This document shows positions 10,492-20,763 of a DNA stretch of 64,000 nucleotides, piece by piece. Origin of the DNA: Stenotrophomonas rhizophila (GTDB lineage Bacteria > Pseudomonadota > Gammaproteobacteria > Xanthomonadales > Xanthomonadaceae); contig NZ_VDQT01000001.1 in the NCBI RefSeq assembly GCF_007667275.1, forward strand, positions 1,248,318 to 1,312,317, read 5' to 3'. A program made the translations under genes and the position numbers. Positions within the stretch are counted from its first letter, which is position 1. Each line of letters opens with the position of its first letter. The notes under the pieces were generated by a model, which ran no database searches, was not told the DNA's origin, and was given only the letters and a program-made list of their open reading frames with translations.

Positions 10492-10971
10492 TTATCGTTT
10501 GGGCTGCAACATCGTCCCGGTGCACTTCTTCGAGCCGCAGCGGCATTCCCAGATCTTCTTCAGGCGCGCGGTGTGGCGCTCGGCCAGGGTGATGCCGTAG
10601 TTGTAGGTCAGCTCGTCGCCCGGCTTGATGTCCTTGATCGCCTCGATGAACACCTTGTCCTCGCGGCGGTTGTCACCCTCGGCTTCCTCGATCACGGCCT
10701 CGCAGTTCGGGTCGCAGCTGTGATTCAGCCAGCGCGCATCGTTGCCCTTGTAGTTGGCATCGATCACGTAGTCGTCGTTCAGGGTGAACAGGAAGGTGTG
10801 ACCGCTCTCAACATCCCCGGTATCATCGGCATCCACGTCGGCGTGGCTGCGCAGCAGCCCCTTGTACTGGATCACCCGCTCGCCCTTCCTGAGCGGCGCC
10901 AGCGCGAACACGCCATTGCCGTGAATGGTCGACTTGCGGGCTTGGATCTTCTTGGGCATGTGGCTGGCCAT
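10492..10971 (-). CDS. SET-domain lysine methyltransferase-like protein
   Basis: 159 residues consisting of one SET domain. Visible signatures are GNGVFALAPLRKGERVI (SET-N), RWLNHSCDPNC at residues 80-90 (the SAM and knot motif), DELTYNYG at 119-126 with the catalytic-type tyrosine, and a complete post-SET zinc cluster CxCx4C (Cys143, Cys145, Cys150). All parts needed for protein-lysine methylation are present, so it is probably active; the target is unknown. Eukaryote-like SET domains occur sporadically in bacteria, including xanthomonads. The ATG at 10971 or the one 12 bp inside may be used; neither has a good ribosome site. It is divergent from sufR with about 160 bp between them. Confidence 0.88.
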   Translation of the reverse strand: MASHMPKKIQARKSTIHGNGVFALAPLRKGERVIQYKGLLRSHADVDADDTGDVESGHTFLFTLNDDYVIDANYKGNDARWLNHSCDPNCEAVIEEAEGDNRREDKVFIEAIKDIKPGDELTYNYGITLAERHTARLKKIWECRCGSKKCTGTMLQPKR

Positions 10972-11073
10972 AACGTTGGGATGGTCGATTCTCGCTTAAT
11001 CTTTGTGATTGCCCAACCACGTCCGCGCCGCGCCCCTGCTGGCGCGCCGTCCGGAACACCTGAACAGGCCGGG

Positions 11074-11102
11074 TTGGATGCGCCAGCATAAAAGCGTACA
11101 AT
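11074..11102 (+). promoter_or_regulatory. Sigma70-type promoter of the suf operon
   Basis: TTGGAT (11074-11079), a 17-bp spacer and TACAAT (11097-11102) make a good -35/-10 pair about 30 bp before the sufR start codon. If SufR is autoregulatory, as Rrf2-type regulators of suf operons often are, its operator should overlap this site. No palindromic operator was identified with certainty. Confidence 0.65.
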
Positions 11103-11132
11103 TTCAGTCCGCTTTACAGCTCTGCCCTCCCC

Positions 11133-11585
11133 ATGCTCCGCGTCACCAAGCTTACCGATTACGCCACTGTCGTCCTGACCGTCCTTGCCGCGCGCCCGGG
11201 CGAGGTCCTCAGTGCGACCGAACTGGCCGAATTTGCCAGCCTCGAGCCGCCCACCGTGAGCAAGCTGCTCAAGCCGCTGGCCCAGGCCGGGCTGGTGGAA
11301 GGACTGCGTGGCGTGCGTGGTGGCTACCGGCTGACCCGCCGGCCCGACCAGATCAGCCTGTTCGAAGTCGTCGAAGCCATGGAAGGCCCGCTGGGCCTGA
11401 CCGAGTGCGCGCATGACCACAGCCAGTGCGGACGCGAGCTGCAGTGCGGCGCGCGCAGCAGCTGGCGGATGATCAACAACGTGGTGTCCGACGCACTGCG
11501 CAAGGTCACCCTGGCGCAGATCCTGCCCCCTCTTCCCCTTGTTGACGTCCCCCGCCGCGTGATCGCGGCGGATGTCGTCTCCTGA
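11133..11585 (+). CDS. SUF system Rrf2-type Fe-S regulator (IscR-like)
   Basis: 150 residues. A winged-helix DNA-binding domain ([15 protein letters not shown], then [17 protein letters not shown] and GVRGGYRL) is followed by three cysteines, Cys92, Cys99 and Cys105. This is nearly the IscR spacing (92, 98, 104) for holding an Fe-S cluster. As the first gene of the operon, before sufB, it is expected to sense cluster supply and repress or activate the operon. The sufB start is only 17 bp after its stop. This type is annotated as a SUF-system Rrf2 regulator in xanthomonads. Confidence 0.92.
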   Translation: MLRVTKLTDYATVVLTVLAARPGEVLSATELAEFASLEPPTVSKLLKPLAQAGLVEGLRGVRGGYRLTRRPDQISLFEVVEAMEGPLGLTECAHDHSQCGRELQCGARSSWRMINNVVSDALRKVTLAQILPPLPLVDVPRRVIAADVVS

Positions 11586-11601
11586 TCCACAGGCAGCCCC
11601 C

Positions 11602-13073
<1,472 letters not shown>

Positions 13074-13077
<4 letters not shown>

Positions 13078-13427
13078 TTGCGGCATTCATCGAGAAACGT
13101 TCGAGGCGGTACACCCATCTACACCGCGACGTGCAGCTTGAGCTTGCGAAAGTGGATCTGGCCAGAAGCAACCAGTGGCGCGTGGGGACTTACATTGCGT
13201 CCATCCCTACTTTTGGACTTTTGTTCGCGCTTACGAGAGATTATTCAGAAGTCCCGCAGTACAAGGTCCTTCTACTTCTCAGCATGACAGCTGCCGCGTT
13301 TGTCGTTCTGACGGGCCCGCTGCTGTGCTTGAGCAGCCGTAAGGACGCGATCAGGAGACTCTCTGCTCTTGTTCCCGCGAGAATCTCCGACGCATCCCCC
13401 CATTCCGAAAATAGCGACGAAAACTGA
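13074..13427 (+). CDS. Small two-helix membrane protein inserted between sufB and sufC
   Basis: 117 residues. A basic N-terminal part ([20 protein letters not shown]) is followed by two hydrophobic segments (residues about 38-53, [16 protein letters not shown], and 64-86, [18 protein letters not shown]), then a charged tail. No family was recognised. The base composition is visibly poorer in GC than the flanking suf genes (roughly half GC by eye, against about two thirds), and codons such as CTT, AGA and TCA are frequent, which suggests recent acquisition. It nevertheless sits tightly in the operon: it starts in the sufB stop codon and ends 5 bp before sufC, so it should be translated whenever the operon is. 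Confidence 0.75.
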
Positions 13428-13432
13428 CAGCC

Positions 13433-14197
13433 ATGTTGAAGATTGACAACCTGCACGCCCGCATCGGCGAGAAAGAAATCCTCAAGGGCCTGTCGCTGGA
13501 CGTGAAGCCCGGCCAGGTTCACGCCATCATGGGCCCGAACGGCGCGGGCAAGTCCACGCTGGGCAACGTACTGGCCGGCCGCGACGGTTATGACGTCAGC
13601 GAAGGCAGCGTGCTGTTCGAAGGCAACAACCTGCTCGAGCTGGCCCCGGAAGAACGTGCCGCCGCCGGTCTGTTCCTGGCCTTCCAGTACCCGGTGGAAA
13701 TCCCCGGCGTGAACAACACCTACTTCCTGCGCGCCGCGCTCAACGCCCAGCGCAAGGCGCGCGGCGAGGAAGAACTCGATTCCATGCAGTTCCTCAAGCT
13801 GGTGCGCCAGAAGCTGGCCGTGCTGCACCTGAAGGACGAACTGCTGCACCGTGGCGTCAACGAAGGCTTCTCCGGTGGCGAGAAGAAGCGCAACGAGATC
13901 TTCCAGCTGGCCGTGCTCGAGCCGAAGCTGGCGATCCTGGACGAGACCGACAGCGGCCTGGACATCGACGCGCTCAAGAGCGTGGCCGACGGCGTCAACG
14001 CGCTGCGTTCGCCGGACCGCTCGTTCCTGGTCATCACCCACTACCAGCGCCTGCTGGACTACATCAAGCCGGACGTGGTGCACGTGCTGGCCGACGGCAG
14101 GATCGTGCAGAGCGGCGGCCCGGAACTGGCGCTGGAGCTAGAAGCCCACGGCTACCACTTCCTGAAGGACCGCGTGGTGCCGGAGGCAGCGGTCTGA
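13433..14197 (+). CDS. sufC: Fe-S assembly ATPase SufC
   Basis: 254-residue ABC ATPase. Walker A is GPNGAGKST (residues 36-44), the signature loop is FSGGEKKRNEI, and Walker B is LAILDETDSGLD with the D-loop following. SufC drives the SufBCD scaffold in the cytoplasm and has no transport role. FLAFQYPVEIPGV is characteristic of SufC. The stop codon shares one base with the sufD start (TGATG). Confidence 0.97.
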   Translation: MLKIDNLHARIGEKEILKGLSLDVKPGQVHAIMGPNGAGKSTLGNVLAGRDGYDVSEGSVLFEGNNLLELAPEERAAAGLFLAFQYPVEIPGVNNTYFLRAALNAQRKARGEEELDSMQFLKLVRQKLAVLHLKDELLHRGVNEGFSGGEKKRNEIFQLAVLEPKLAILDETDSGLDIDALKSVADGVNALRSPDRSFLVITHYQRLLDYIKPDVVHVLADGRIVQSGGPELALELEAHGYHFLKDRVVPEAAV

Positions 14198-15459
14198 TGA
14201 GCGTCCTGCTGGATTCCCTCGCCGCCGGCTTCGGCGGCAGCGACACCCGCCGCGCCGAGCTCGACGCCGCCCTGCAGGCCGGCCTGCCGGGCCCGCGCAG
14301 CGAAGCCTGGAAATACACCTCGCTGCGCCAGCTGGAGCGCCGCAGCTTCCAGCCCGCGCCGCTGGCCGCGCCGGAGATCGACCCTGCCCTGCTGGCCGAC
14401 ATCCCGTCGCCGCGGCTGGTGTTCGTCAATGGCCGCCCCTCGGCCGGGCACAGCGATGTATCCACGCTGCCAGCCGGCATGCAGGTGCAGACCCTGTCGT
14501 CGGCGCTGGCCGCCGGCGACGAGGCGCTGCGCTTCCTGGGTCGCCGTTTCGAGCGCAGCGAGGAAATCTTCGCCCGCCTCAACGCCGCGCTGGCCGATGA
14601 AGGCGTGCTGGTGCGCGTGGACGACGGCGTGCAGGTCGACGTGCCGTTGCAGCTGGTCTTCATCAGCAGCCCCGGCGATGCCGACCTGGCCTGGCACCAC
14701 CGCCACCTGATCGAGCTGCGCACCGGCGCCGCGCTGGGCGTGGTCGAACACCATCTGGCAATCGGCGACGCCGCGCACCTGGGCAACACCCTGGTGCACG
14801 TGCACCTGGCCCAGCAGGCGGTGCTCTCGCACGCCCGCGTACAGGCCGACAGCGCCCGCGCCACCGTGTTGCTGCGCACCGACGCGGTGCTCGCCCGCGG
14901 CGCGCAGTACCGCCGCGTGGACCTGGAACTGGGCGCCGCGCTCAGCCGCCACGAACTGAACGTCCGCCTGGAAGGCGACAACGCCCAGCTCACCGCCAAT
15001 GGCGTAATGCTCGGCAACGGCCGCCGCCATGTCGACACCCGCCTGGGCATCGAGCACATCGCGCGCGACACCGCCTCGGAAATGGTCTGGCGCGGCGTGG
15101 CCGCCAACCGCAGCCGCGTGGTCTTCCACGGCGGCATCCACATCCGTGCCGGCGCCGATGGCACCGACGCCAACCTGTCCAACAAGAACCTGCTGCTGTC
15201 GGCCGACGCCGAAATCGATACCCAGCCCACGCTGGTGATCGACGCCGACGAAGTAAAGGCCGCCCACGGCGCCACCGTCGGCCAGCTCGACGCCAATGCG
15301 CTGTTCTACCTGCGCTCGCGCGGCCTGCCGGCCGAGCAGGCCCAGCAGCTGCTCAGCGCCGCGTTCTGCCACGAGCCGCTGAACATGCTCGACGCACGCC
15401 TGACCGATCAGCTGCGCCGCCAGCTGGACATCGCCTTGGCCAAGGCGGGCGTGGCATGA
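14197..15459 (+). CDS. sufD: Fe-S assembly protein SufD
   Basis: 420 residues. The early motif PGPRSEAWKYTSLRQLE and the late segment VGQLDANALFYLRSRGLP followed by EAQQLLSAAFC-like sequence are the SufD signatures. It pairs with SufB and SufC in the scaffold complex and is needed for iron entry. It overlaps sufS by 4 bp (ATGA at 15456). Confidence 0.96.
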   Translation: MSVLLDSLAAGFGGSDTRRAELDAALQAGLPGPRSEAWKYTSLRQLERRSFQPAPLAAPEIDPALLADIPSPRLVFVNGRPSAGHSDVSTLPAGMQVQTLSSALAAGDEALRFLGRRFERSEEIFARLNAALADEGVLVRVDDGVQVDVPLQLVFISSPGDADLAWHHRHLIELRTGAALGVVEHHLAIGDAAHLGNTLVHVHLAQQAVLSHARVQADSARATVLLRTDAVLARGAQYRRVDLELGAALSRHELNVRLEGDNAQLTANGVMLGNGRRHVDTRLGIEHIARDTASEMVWRGVAANRSRVVFHGGIHIRAGADGTDANLSNKNLLLSADAEIDTQPTLVIDADEVKAAHGATVGQLDANALFYLRSRGLPAEQAQQLLSAAFCHEPLNMLDARLTDQLRRQLDIALAKAGVA

Positions 15460-16712
15460 ACCTCTCCACCCCGCGCCCGGTGGCCGACACGGTCGACGCC
15501 CCCGACTGGGACCGCGTGCGCCTGGACTTCCCGCTGCTGATGCGGGAAGTGCACGGCAAGCCGCTGGTGTACTTCGACAACGCCAACACCGGCCAGAAGC
15601 CAGTGCAGGTGATCGGCGCGGTGGACGAGTACTACCGCCGCTACAACGCCAACGTGAGCCGTGCCGTGCACGCACTGGGCACCGAGGCCACCGACGCCTA
15701 CGAGGGCGCGCGCACCAAGCTGGCGCGGTTCCTCAACGTGCGTGCCAACGAGCTGGTGCTGTGCAGCGGCACCACCTTCGCGATCAACCTGGTGGCCTAC
15801 TCGTGGGCGCTGCCGCGCCTGAAGGCCGGTGATGTGATCCTGGTCTCGCGCATGGAGCACCACGCCAACATCGTCCCGTGGCAGCTGGTCGCCCAGCGCA
15901 CGGGCGCCACGATCCGCGTGGCCGAAATCACCCCCGAAGGTGCGCTCGACCTGGACGCCCTGCGCAGGGCCATGTCCCCCGAGGTCAAGCTGCTGGCCGT
16001 GGCCCACGTCTCCAACGTGCTCGGCACGGTCAACCCGGTGCGCGAGATCTGCCGTGAAGCGCGCAAGCGCGGCATCATCACCGTGGTCGACGGCTCGCAG
16101 GCCGTGCCCCATCGCAAGGTCGACATCCCCAGCATCGGCTGCGACTTCTACGCCATTACCGGCCACAAGATGTGTGGCCCGACCGGCACTGGTGCGCTGT
16201 GGGCCAGGCGTGAGCACCTGGATGCCATGCCGCCGTTCCTCGGCGGTGGCGAGATGATCAAGGAAGTCAGCTTCGACGGCACCGTATTCAACGACGCGCC
16301 GCACAAGTTCGAAGCCGGCACCCCGAACATCGCCGGCTTCATCGGCCTTGGCGTGGCGGTGGATTACCTGGAATCGCTGGGCCTGGACCACGTGGAAGCG
16401 CGCGAAGGCGAGCTGCTCGCGCACTTCACCGAAGAACTGACCAAGATCGACGGCCTGCGCATCTTCGGCACCACCCCGGACAAGGCAGCGGTGGTCTCGT
16501 TCCTGATCGAAGGCGCCCACGCGCACGACCTGGCCACGCTGCTGGACCTGGAAGGCGTCGCCATCCGCTCGGGCCAGCACTGCGCGCACCCACTGCTGCA
16601 GTACTTCGGCGTAGCGGCAACCTGCCGCGCCTCCCTGGCGTTCTACAACACCCACGCCGAAATCGAGCGCTTCATCGCCGCGCTCAACAAAGTCCGCAAG
16701 CTCCTCGGCTGA
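15456..16712 (+). CDS. sufS: Cysteine desulfurase SufS
   Basis: 418 residues, PLP-dependent class V fold. Lys238 in ITGHKMCGPTG binds PLP, and Cys376 in RSGQHCAHPL is the persulfide-forming residue, as in SufS/CsdA-type (group II) enzymes. It takes sulfur from cysteine and hands it to SufB, usually through SufE; no sufE gene lies in this window. The strand after the N-terminal arm reads YFDNANTGQKP where most relatives have an AAS/AAT core. Last of the classical suf genes; two SMAG repeats follow. Confidence 0.96.
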   Translation: MNLSTPRPVADTVDAPDWDRVRLDFPLLMREVHGKPLVYFDNANTGQKPVQVIGAVDEYYRRYNANVSRAVHALGTEATDAYEGARTKLARFLNVRANELVLCSGTTFAINLVAYSWALPRLKAGDVILVSRMEHHANIVPWQLVAQRTGATIRVAEITPEGALDLDALRRAMSPEVKLLAVAHVSNVLGTVNPVREICREARKRGIITVVDGSQAVPHRKVDIPSIGCDFYAITGHKMCGPTGTGALWARREHLDAMPPFLGGGEMIKEVSFDGTVFNDAPHKFEAGTPNIAGFIGLGVAVDYLESLGLDHVEAREGELLAHFTEELTKIDGLRIFGTTPDKAAVVSFLIEGAHAHDLATLLDLEGVAIRSGQHCAHPLLQYFGVAATCRASLAFYNTHAEIERFIAALNKVRKLLG

Positions 16713-16725
16713 CACCGCCCCCGCG

Positions 16726-16816
16726 GTAGCGCACGACCGTTGGTCGTGCGCCAACCCAACCGCAAACCCCGCCCATCACCAACCGACGCCCGGTAGCGCC
16801 GGCCGTTGGCCGGCCC
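16726..16816 (+). repeat. Two SMAG repeats after sufS
   Basis: GTAG-headed hairpins lie at 16726-16752 (GTAGCGCACGACC-GTT-GGTCGTGCG) and 16793-16816 (GTAGCGCCGGCC-GTT-GGCCGGC). Both read on the plus strand in the gap between sufS and the GNAT gene. They may stabilise or punctuate the suf transcript. Confidence 0.85.
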
Positions 16817-16879
16817 TCCAGATGCCTGCAAACCCGACATTCATCCAGCAGCGGTCATCCGCTGAACTAGAATGGCGGC

Positions 16880-17416
16880 ATGAGCACCCTGACCTATCGT
16901 GCGGCCACGCTGGCCGACATCCCTGCCCTGATCAACCTGGTCACCTCGGCCTACCGTGGCGACGCCAGCCGTGCCGGCTGGACCACCGAAGCGGACATCC
17001 TCGACGGCGCACGCATTGACGCGGTCGGCCTGCAGGCCGATATCGAGCGCGAGCGCAGCACCGTCCTGCTGGCAGAACGCGATGGCCAGCTGCTCGCCTG
17101 CGCCCACGTGGCCGATGACCACGGCAAGGGTTATTTCGGCATGTTCTCGGTGGACCCTGCGCAGCAGGGCGGCGGCATCGGCAAGCAGGTGATGGACGCG
17201 GCCGAAGCCCACGCCGCACGCGAATGGGGCGTGCCGGTCATGCAGATGACGGTGATCGACATCCGCGATGAACTGATCGCCTTCTACGAGCGTCGTGGCT
17301 ACCAGCGCACCGGGATCAAGAAGCCGTTCCCGTATGGGGATGAGCGCTTCGGCATTCCCAAGCGCGACGACCTGCGCTTCGAAATCCTGGAAAAGCCGCT
17401 GGTGGCACAGGCATGA
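16880..17416 (+). CDS. GNAT family N-acetyltransferase
   Basis: 178 residues with the GNAT fold. The acetyl-CoA loop is FSVDPAQQGGGIGKQVMDAA (motif A, near residues 90-110), and EFYERRGY-like sequence (IAFYERRGYQRTG) forms motif B. The substrate is unknown. It follows the suf genes after 167 bp of SMAG-containing spacer and overlaps the Rieske gene by 4 bp, so it may be the start of a separate two-gene unit rather than part of the suf operon. Confidence 0.88.
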   Translation: MSTLTYRAATLADIPALINLVTSAYRGDASRAGWTTEADILDGARIDAVGLQADIERERSTVLLAERDGQLLACAHVADDHGKGYFGMFSVDPAQQGGGIGKQVMDAAEAHAAREWGVPVMQMTVIDIRDELIAFYERRGYQRTGIKKPFPYGDERFGIPKRDDLRFEILEKPLVAQA

Positions 17417-17745
17417 GCGACACCTGGACTTACGTCTGCGCCACTGCCGAGCTGCTGCCCGGCGAGATGAAGAGCACCTTCGATGACGCCACCGGCACGC
17501 CTATCGTCGTGTTCAACCTGGATGGCGATCTGTACGCCCTGGAAGACCAGTGCAGCCACGAGGAATTCGAATTGTCCTCGGGCACGTTCGATACCACCGA
17601 GGGCAGCATCGAATGCGTGCTGCACAGCGCGCGCTTCGACGTGCGCGATGGCCGCGCCCTCTGCGCGCCGGCGTATTCGCCGGTGCCGAAGTTCCCGGTG
17701 AAGCTGGAGCAGGGCGGGGTCTGGACCCGCGACGACCGGGACTGA
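17413..17745 (+). CDS. Rieske [2Fe-2S] ferredoxin-like protein
   Basis: 110 residues holding one Rieske domain. The cluster ligands are Cys47 and His49 (DQCSHEEF) and Cys68 and His71 (IECVLHSARFD). This matches the small ferredoxin subunits of non-heme iron dioxygenases. There is no oxygenase gene nearby, and the location downstream of sufS suggests a general electron carrier linked to Fe-S assembly; this is inference. ATGA overlap with the GNAT gene. Confidence 0.9.
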   Translation: MSDTWTYVCATAELLPGEMKSTFDDATGTPIVVFNLDGDLYALEDQCSHEEFELSSGTFDTTEGSIECVLHSARFDVRDGRALCAPAYSPVPKFPVKLEQGGVWTRDDRD

Positions 17746-17811
17746 GCTGCCCCCAGCGATAGAAAACCTGAATTGGCGCCAGGCCGGTTCTGTGATGCCC
17801 GCCGCAGGACG

Positions 17812-17830
17812 GTGGATGCGAATCATTATC
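17812..17830. promoter_or_regulatory. Fur box before the first TonB receptor block
   Basis: The 19-bp stretch GTGGATGCGAATCATTATC matches 14 of 19 positions of the classical Fur box, including ten in a row (AATCATTATC plus the preceding A). It lies about 52 bp before the ATG of the small ORF at 17883 and should make the block iron-repressed. Confidence 0.75.
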
Positions 17831-17882
17831 GTTTCTGTTAATTTACCGTCATTCGCCGCCCCGGCCTGACCGACCTCGCCTC

Positions 17883-18272
17883 ATGGCTTCCGCCCGAGTC
17901 GCCCACTTTGCCCGCTGGACCCCACTGCTGCTCGCTGCCGCCGCGCTGGTGTGCCTGCTTGCGGGCCTGCTCGGCGGTCGGGCATTGCCCACGGAGGCGG
18001 CCCAGGCCACCCCGGTAACCGTTGCGCCGTCCGCGCAGACCCGGTGCGGCGACCCGGCCCCCAGCCGTCCCGAACCCGGCCTGCAGGCCTGCGCCGCTGC
18101 CGAGAAGGAAGCGGAACACGCCAGGCCCGGCACGCCTGTGCCACCCGGCTGGCAGCAGACCCTGCTGTCGGCAGGGGTCGCCACCGCGGCCACTGTGACT
18201 CCCTCCCAGTCCGTCATACCGGCACGCTCCCTGCGCTCACACCTGTCCCAGGCGCCTCCCGCCCGCGCCTGA
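17883..18272 (+). CDS. Small membrane-anchored protein upstream of a TonB receptor
   Basis: 129 residues: an N-terminal hydrophobic helix (residues about 13-33, TPLLLAAAALVCLLAGLLGG), then an Ala/Pro/Thr-rich tail with two cysteines near residues 55 and 69. No family was recognised. It stands between a Fur box and the receptor gene, 151 bp before the receptor ATG. A second ORF of exactly the same length and layout precedes the other receptor (21641-22030), which argues for a real function. It could be an accessory anchored protein or only a translated leader. Confidence 0.5.
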   Translation: MASARVAHFARWTPLLLAAAALVCLLAGLLGGRALPTEAAQATPVTVAPSAQTRCGDPAPSRPEPGLQACAAAEKEAEHARPGTPVPPGWQQTLLSAGVATAATVTPSQSVIPARSLRSHLSQAPPARA

Positions 18273-18423
18273 TCCTGTCGCGCCGGCCTGCTGCCGCGTG
18301 CCCCGCTGGCTGCTGTCCGCACCACGCCCTTCCCTGTCGATCGTCCGTCCATGCTCCCGCGTGCGCGCTTGAACCGTGCGCGTGCGTGGCTGCTCCCTTT
18401 TCGTTTCCAGGTCTCCAACCCTC

Positions 18424-20745
18424 ATGATCAAGAGCCGCAAGCACTCCTTCCCGTCCCGCAGCGCTGCCAGCCTGGCCACCGCCAGCCTGGTCACCGGCCT
18501 GAGCCTGGCCGCGCTGCCGCTGGCCGCACAGGCCGAGTCCAGCGACAGCAACGCCCGCACGCTGGACCAGGTGCACGTGCTGGCCACGCGCGGCTTCAAG
18601 GTCGACAAAGTCGCCTCGCCGAAGTTCACCCAGTCGCTTCAGGACACCCCGCAGACGGTCCAGGTCATCAGCCGCGACCTGTTCAGCCAACAGGGGGCGA
18701 CCACCCTGACCGATGCACTGCGCAACAGTCCGGGCGTGGGCACGTTCTACGTCGGCGAGAACGGCAACACCAACACCGGCGACAGCATTTTCATGCGCGG
18801 CTTCGATACCTCCAGCAGCATTTTCGTGGACGGCGTGCGCGACGTCGGTTCGATCTCGCGCGATGTGTTCAACACCGAGCAGGTGGAAGTGTCCAAGGGC
18901 CCGGCCGGCACCGACAACGGTCGCTCGGCACCGACCGGTTCGATCAACATGGTCAGCAAGCAGGCGCACCTGCATGACGAGGTCAGCGGGACCCTCTCGG
19001 CCGGCAGCGACAGCCAGCTGCGCGGCACCGCTGACTGGAACCAGGCCCTGGGCACCACCAGCGCCCTGCGCCTCAACGCCATGTGGCAGGACAACGACCA
19101 GCCGGGCCGCGACCACGTGAACAACTCGCGCTGGGGCATCGCGCCGTCGCTCGCGTTCGGACTGGGCACCAACTCCCGCTACATTCTCAACCTGCTGTAC
19201 GTGGACCAGGACAACGTGCCCGATGGCGGCGTGCCGACGTTGGGCCTGCCGGGCTGGACCCCGCAGCCGACGCTGGAGCAGCTGGCCGGGCATCCGGTGG
19301 ACCCGGAGAACTTCTACGGTACCCGCGCCGACCATGACGACGTCACCGCGAAGATGGCTACCTTCCGCATCGAGCACGACTTCAATGACAGCGTGCGCCT
19401 GACCAACACCGCGCGCTGGGGCCGCACCGAGCAGGACTACATGCTGACCGCCTTCATGGGCACCGGCACGCGCGGGGCCAACGGCGCGCCGACCGGCAAC
19501 ATCCGCTATACCGACCGCAACAACCTGGACACCTACACCATCACGCGCAGCCTGCCGACCTTCAAGGACCAGCAGAACACCATCCTCACCGACCAGCTCA
19601 ACCTGCGTGCGGACTTCGCCACCGGCGCGATCGAGCACAACCTGAGCACCGGGCTGGAGTTCACCCGCGAAGAGCTCAGGAGCTTCGGCCAGGCCGCGAC
19701 CAACGGCACCACCTGGTCGCCCGCCAACCTGTACAACCCTGACTGGAACGCCACCGGGCTGACCTGGGCGCACAACGGCACCGACAGCCGCGGCAAGACC
19801 ACCACCTCGTCGGTGTACCTGTTCGACACCCTGCACTTCACCGACAGCTTCCTGGTCACCGCCGGCCTGCGCGCCGACCACTACACCACCGATTACGACA
19901 GCGCGGTGGTCTGCGGCGGGCGTGGCCCGGCCTGCGGCAGCAATCCGGTCGGCACGGTGATCGCCAACCCGTCGCTTTCGCATTCGGACACCCTGCTCAA
20001 CTGGAAGCTGGGTGCGGTGTACAAGGTCGGCGACATCGTCAGCCTGTACGGCAATTACGCGCTGTCGCAGCAACCGCCGGGTGGCAGCAATTTCCAGCTG
20101 AGCAGCTCGGTGAGCAGCGCAGACAACCCCAGCCTGGACCCGCAGAAGGCCAAGACCCTGGAAGTGGGCACCAAGTGGGCGTTCCTGGATGACGCGCTGG
20201 CCTTCAACGTGGCCCTGTTCAAGACCGAGGTCAGCAACGAGATCAACACCCAGGTGCTCGACGACGCCGGCAACCCGACCCAGACCGGCAAAAAGTCGGT
20301 GCAGGGCATCGAAGTCTCCACGGTGGGCCGCATCACCGAAAACTGGTCGGTCTCGGCCGGCTACAGCCACCTGGATACCGAAGTCGAGGAAGGCGCCAAC
20401 GTGGCGGCCGACGGCACCCGCAACCTGACCTACACGCCGGGCGCGACGCTCACCAGCTGGACCAGCTACACCTTCCCGTTCGGCCTGACCCTGGGCGGTG
20501 GCGTGCGCTATGCGGGCCGGATGCACCGCGGCACCGACGGCGCGGTGGGCACTCCGGCCTTCACCAAGTCCTACACCGTGTACGACGCAGTGGCCTCGTA
20601 TGCGATCAACGAGCACCTGGTGCTGCGCTTGAACGCCTACAACCTGTTCGACAAAGACTATGTGGCCGCGATCAACAAGAGCGGCTACCGTTACACCCCG
20701 GGGACCCCGCGCAGCGTGCTGTTCAGCGCGGACTTCCGCTTCTGA
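18424..20745 (+). CDS. TonB-dependent catecholate siderophore receptor (Fiu/PiuA type)
   Basis: 773 residues from the ATG at 18424. The signal peptide runs to AQAES; the TonB box region is LDQVHVLATRGFK. The plug domain (about 40-160) contains SPKFTQSLQDTPQTVQVI and the siderophore-receptor pattern FMRGFDTSSSIFVDG; a 22-strand barrel follows and ends in aromatic SADFRF. The close link to the PiuC-type dioxygenase downstream is the Fiu-YbiX / PiuA-PiuC arrangement, receptors for iron bound to monomeric catechols. It is probably Fur-controlled through 17812. Confidence 0.93.
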   Translation: MIKSRKHSFPSRSAASLATASLVTGLSLAALPLAAQAESSDSNARTLDQVHVLATRGFKVDKVASPKFTQSLQDTPQTVQVISRDLFSQQGATTLTDALRNSPGVGTFYVGENGNTNTGDSIFMRGFDTSSSIFVDGVRDVGSISRDVFNTEQVEVSKGPAGTDNGRSAPTGSINMVSKQAHLHDEVSGTLSAGSDSQLRGTADWNQALGTTSALRLNAMWQDNDQPGRDHVNNSRWGIAPSLAFGLGTNSRYILNLLYVDQDNVPDGGVPTLGLPGWTPQPTLEQLAGHPVDPENFYGTRADHDDVTAKMATFRIEHDFNDSVRLTNTARWGRTEQDYMLTAFMGTGTRGANGAPTGNIRYTDRNNLDTYTITRSLPTFKDQQNTILTDQLNLRADFATGAIEHNLSTGLEFTREELRSFGQAATNGTTWSPANLYNPDWNATGLTWAHNGTDSRGKTTTSSVYLFDTLHFTDSFLVTAGLRADHYTTDYDSAVVCGGRGPACGSNPVGTVIANPSLSHSDTLLNWKLGAVYKVGDIVSLYGNYALSQQPPGGSNFQLSSSVSSADNPSLDPQKAKTLEVGTKWAFLDDALAFNVALFKTEVSNEINTQVLDDAGNPTQTGKKSVQGIEVSTVGRITENWSVSAGYSHLDTEVEEGANVAADGTRNLTYTPGATLTSWTSYTFPFGLTLGGGVRYAGRMHRGTDGAVGTPAFTKSYTVYDAVASYAINEHLVLRLNAYNLFDKDYVAAINKSGYRYTPGTPRSVLFSADFRF

Positions 20746-20763
20746 TCCCGCCAAGGACCTGAC

